Source: Terriglobia bacterium | GTDB lineage: Bacteria; Acidobacteriota; Terriglobia; Terriglobales; Acidobacteriaceae | Assembly (NCBI GenBank): GCA_020072585.1 | Contig: JAIQGL010000010.1 | Span: 1-64,000, forward strand | Length of the DNA: 64,000 nt | Direction of reading: 5' to 3' | In this document: piece after piece, positions 61,499-64,000 of the stretch | Layout: the number at the start of each line of letters is the position of its first letter | Position numbering within the stretch: the stretch's first letter is position 1 | Notes under the pieces: model-generated | Told to the model about the DNA's origin: nothing | The model's database searches: none | The model's input: the letters and a program-made list of their open reading frames with translations, nothing else | Translations under genes and position numbers: made by a program

Positions 61499-63022
61499 AT
61501 GCTCACGCCCGCGGTAGATCTGGTTGCAGCCATAACCACGCCTGCAAACGCTGTGGATATTCGAGATATACCAACGGAGATTCGTTGGTTACAGATCAGA
61601 TCAGATCTAATTGGTGATATTCCTGCGGACTGGCTACGCTCGCAATTTCCAGGATGTCTGCTTTATACCTTGCGGACAGAGTCATCAGGAGGCAGATTTG
61701 ATCGGTCCAATGAGGAGCGCCAGAGGCGTCTCATTACTGCCGCCTGCGATTACGACCTTGTGGAACTGGAAGCGCCAGCGGATCTTTGCTCTGAATTGTT
61801 GACTGCCATTCCTTCTGAAAAGCGAATGATTGTGTGGCGAGGACCGGCAGAGCCGTTTGAGGAGCTTGAATCCAGATTCCAGTGGCTCTCCAGGGTTCCA
61901 GCTCGTTATTACGGCATGATTCTTTCCGCAACACGAACCAGTGATGGACTCCAGCCAGTTTCATTGTTGAAGTCCCTCAACCGCTCCGATGTTGTAGCAT
62001 TCTGTGATGGCCCTTCCGGGCTCTGGAGCCAGTTGCTCTCTCCCACTTTTGGGGCGCCGCTGCTATTTGGGAATTCGCTCGATGCGCCGCGAAAGGCCAG
62101 CGAGTTGAGCGTGCATCAACTCATGGCAGACTATGGCTTTCCTTCCGTCGCCCCCCTAGACAGGCTTTATGGAATGGTAGGGACGCGCATCTTTCAATCG
62201 CCCTCCCCACGTCTGCATAACTCTGCTTATAAGGCCCTCGACCATCCGGCATTGTTCTTACCCTTCCATTCAGAGAACTTCGAAATATTTTGGAGCGACA
62301 TGGTGCAGTCTGGCGCACTTGATGCTCTGGGAATTCCCATTCAGGGGCTTGTGATAGTGTCGCCCCATAAAGAGGCTGCGGTGCCGATCGCAGACTTCAG
62401 GAGTTCCAGTGTTAGCAAAGCGGGATCGAGCAATGTGTTTGCCTGCCGTAATGGCAGATGGAAAGCGGAAACTACCGACCCAGAGAGCATCGCGGCAATC
62501 AGGCATCTTTGTCCGGTAAAGGCCGCGGTGATTGGTTGTGGTGGTGCCGGAAGGGCGATTGCTGCTGCCTTGCAGCAGACAGGCTCGGAGGTCACACTAG
62601 TCAATCGCGGCCTGCGGCGCGGGGAGTATGCTATGCAGCTCCTGGGATTGCCCCTTGTCCCTCTCTCTGAATTTCGCGCTGGGGGTTTCGACGTAATTGT
62701 CAATGCCACGCCTGTAGGCAAAGACAATGATGGATTTCCTTTCATTATCGACAGCCTTGAGGACCAGACCGTGATCATTGATCTTGCTTACAGTTCACAG
62801 CCCACCCCACTTGTATCCGCAGTTTTGGAGCGTGGCGGCACTGCCATTGATGGACACGACGTTCTGCTAGTGCAAGTTCGAAAACAATTTCACCTAATGA
62901 CCGGATTAGAAATGCCGGACGGCATTTCACGGGAAACCGTTCTGAGCAACACAGCTTACATGCCGCGAACAGCATTCGGGCCGGCGCACGGGCCGACAGG
63001 TACTTATGAATATTCCGCCTGA
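61499..63022 (+). CDS. AroDE-like fusion with degenerate dehydroquinase half
   Basis: A 507-residue fusion of a type I 3-dehydroquinate dehydratase-like domain (about 1-215) and a shikimate dehydrogenase-like domain (about 220-500). The second half keeps SPSPRLHN (234-241), Lys291 in SPHKEA, Asp327 and the NADP loop GCGGAG (346-351), but N-V-T and G-A-V-N-T are altered. In the first half, the Schiff-base Lys (around RYYGMILSAT) and the catalytic His (around IVWRGP) are missing. It may reduce a shikimate-like compound of secondary metabolism. AGAGA lies before the ATG. Confidence 0.8.
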   Translation: MLTPAVDLVAAITTPANAVDIRDIPTEIRWLQIRSDLIGDIPADWLRSQFPGCLLYTLRTESSGGRFDRSNEERQRRLITAACDYDLVELEAPADLCSELLTAIPSEKRMIVWRGPAEPFEELESRFQWLSRVPARYYGMILSATRTSDGLQPVSLLKSLNRSDVVAFCDGPSGLWSQLLSPTFGAPLLFGNSLDAPRKASELSVHQLMADYGFPSVAPLDRLYGMVGTRIFQSPSPRLHNSAYKALDHPALFLPFHSENFEIFWSDMVQSGALDALGIPIQGLVIVSPHKEAAVPIADFRSSSVSKAGSSNVFACRNGRWKAETTDPESIAAIRHLCPVKAAVIGCGGAGRAIAAALQQTGSEVTLVNRGLRRGEYAMQLLGLPLVPLSEFRAGGFDVIVNATPVGKDNDGFPFIIDSLEDQTVIIDLAYSSQPTPLVSAVLERGGTAIDGHDVLLVQVRKQFHLMTGLEMPDGISRETVLSNTAYMPRTAFGPAHGPTGTYEYSA

Positions 63023-63047
63023 TCAAGAGAAGTCACGGAGCTTAGGG

Positions 63048-64000
63048 ATGGAAATGGACTCCACGATTGCCACATTGAACTCGCATCAGTTGGAACTCGT
63101 TACACGCGCGCGTAGTCTGGCCGAGCAGAAGTTCGCGTCCCGAGCGCCCCATTACGATCGCGAAGCAATCTTCCCTGCTGAAGACTTTGTCGACCTCCAT
63201 CACGAAGGGCTGCTCGGCACCGCGGTGCCTGCGACGTTCGGCGGATTAGGGTTAGGACCATACCGGGGAGATGTAATGCCGCTATGGCTGATGACAAAGG
63301 AATTCGCCAAAGCGGACCTCTCTCTGGCCAGGTGCTGGGAAGGCCATTGCAATTCCATGGTTTTGATTGATGGTATGGGAACGGAGGCACAAAAAAAACG
63401 GTGGTTCTCGCGTGTAGTCAATCAAGGCGAGACTTGGGTGGCATGGAGTGGCGAGCCGCAGTCTCGCGCAACGTCAGAAAAGGTAGCATTCGGAACCACA
63501 ACAACAAGAGTGCACGGCGGCTACGTGGTAAATGGCAACAAGGCATTCGCCACTAGTGCTGGTGGAGCGCACTGGGCCATCCTGCTCGTCAGCACCGCGG
63601 GCCCCGGCGGTGCAAGACATATGGGAGGCAGTCCGGAATCGCTGCTGTTGCTTGCCTGCGACCTTTCTCATCCATCCATCCAGGTGGATCCTTCGTGGTG
63701 GGACCCGATTGGTATGAGAGGCACGGCAAGTCATGTGGTCAAGTTCGACCATACGTTTATTCCAGATGAAAACATCATCGGGAGCCCGGGCCAATATCTG
63801 GCAGAGGGTTGGCAGACATGCTTCATTCCTCATTACGCAGCCACATTTCTTGGTGCAGCGGAAAAAGCTTACGAGTTCGCGCTTAACTATGTGAGATCGC
63901 AAAACAAAATGGCCGACCCTTACATTCAACATCACATTGGGCAGAGCGCAATTAATGTGGAAACCGGATACCTCTGGTTGCATCATGTCGCGAAGATGTG
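63048..64000 (+). CDS. Acyl-CoA dehydrogenase family protein (truncated by window end)
   Basis: A 317-residue fragment open at the window edge. It reads as an acyl-CoA dehydrogenase-type flavoprotein: VPATFGGLGLGPYRGD, WVAWSGEPQS, GYVVNGNKAFATSAGGAH and WWDPIGMRGTASHVVKF are the FAD and substrate segments. ATG 63048 is chosen for GGAG 7 bases upstream; an ATG at 63006 within the previous gene would extend it by 14 residues. It is coupled to the AroDE-like gene. Substrate unknown; the pair suggests oxidation of a cyclic acid or its thioester. Confidence 0.88.
   Translation, partial: MEMDSTIATLNSHQLELVTRARSLAEQKFASRAPHYDREAIFPAEDFVDLHHEGLLGTAVPATFGGLGLGPYRGDVMPLWLMTKEFAKADLSLARCWEGHCNSMVLIDGMGTEAQKKRWFSRVVNQGETWVAWSGEPQSRATSEKVAFGTTTTRVHGGYVVNGNKAFATSAGGAHWAILLVSTAGPGGARHMGGSPESLLLLACDLSHPSIQVDPSWWDPIGMRGTASHVVKFDHTFIPDENIIGSPGQYLAEGWQTCFIPHYAATFLGAAEKAYEFALNYVRSQNKMADPYIQHHIGQSAINVETGYLWLHHVAKM

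Noticed and set aside
1-64000. CRISPR arrays, insertion sequences or integrases
   Set aside because: No regularly spaced direct repeats and no transposase or recombinase domain were seen anywhere in the window.

Overview
The window looks like chromosome from a soil-type bacterium with moderately high GC, most likely an acidobacterium. This is inferred from the hemE-hemH-hemG operon, selA, a RecG with an alternative start and the general protein style; no rRNA or marker gene confirms it. No complete tRNA, rRNA, CRISPR array, transposase or integrase is visible.

Positions 1 to about 31.45 kb read as a defence-rich genomic island. The left edge carries two excisionase-type helix-turn-helix genes, a C2H2 zinc-finger mini-protein, a protein of three ribbon-helix-helix-like units and a 37-bp inverted repeat, all typical of the control end of an integrated element. 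From 19.5 kb down to 4.65 kb nearly everything lies on the minus strand: a sigma-like protein, an unknown protein and an ImmA/IrrE-UvrD helicase fusion (three overlapping genes); then a four-gene ubiquitin-like operon (Ubl, E2, JAMM peptidase, E1); then a complete Wadjet system (JetA, JetB, JetC, JetD). Next come an orphan Eco57I-like DNA methyltransferase, a secreted metallophosphoesterase with a TPR partner, an asparagine-synthetase-like operon, and a plus-strand STAND NTPase coupled to a trypsin-like protease. Both proteins of that pair carry what looks like the same effector-associated (EAD-like) domain. The island may end at 31.42-31.45 kb, where a degenerate tRNA-Ser 3' end is found.

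Positions 31.5-41.2 kb are housekeeping: a Dph6/DUF71-type ATP pyrophosphatase, the heme operon (hemE, hemH, hemG), a YjbR protein with a histone-like basic tail, selA, recG and pyrD.

Positions 41.3-60.4 kb form one long minus-strand series that looks like an undescribed biosynthesis and export cluster. Its gene types come in neighbouring pairs: two small GxW-motif proteins, two luciferase-like monooxygenases, two related glycosyltransferases, two CelD/FemAB-like acyltransferases and two halves of an ABC exporter. Single copies of a TylF methyltransferase, a TauD-type dioxygenase, a GT4 glycosyltransferase and a five-bladed-propeller protein sit among them. A multicopper oxidase, an SCO1-type copper chaperone, a secreted protein and a methyltransferase lie upstream. 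After a 1.1-kb AT-rich gap, a divergent unit begins with an AroDE-like fusion whose dehydratase half appears to have lost its catalytic residues, coupled to an acyl-CoA dehydrogenase that runs off the window.
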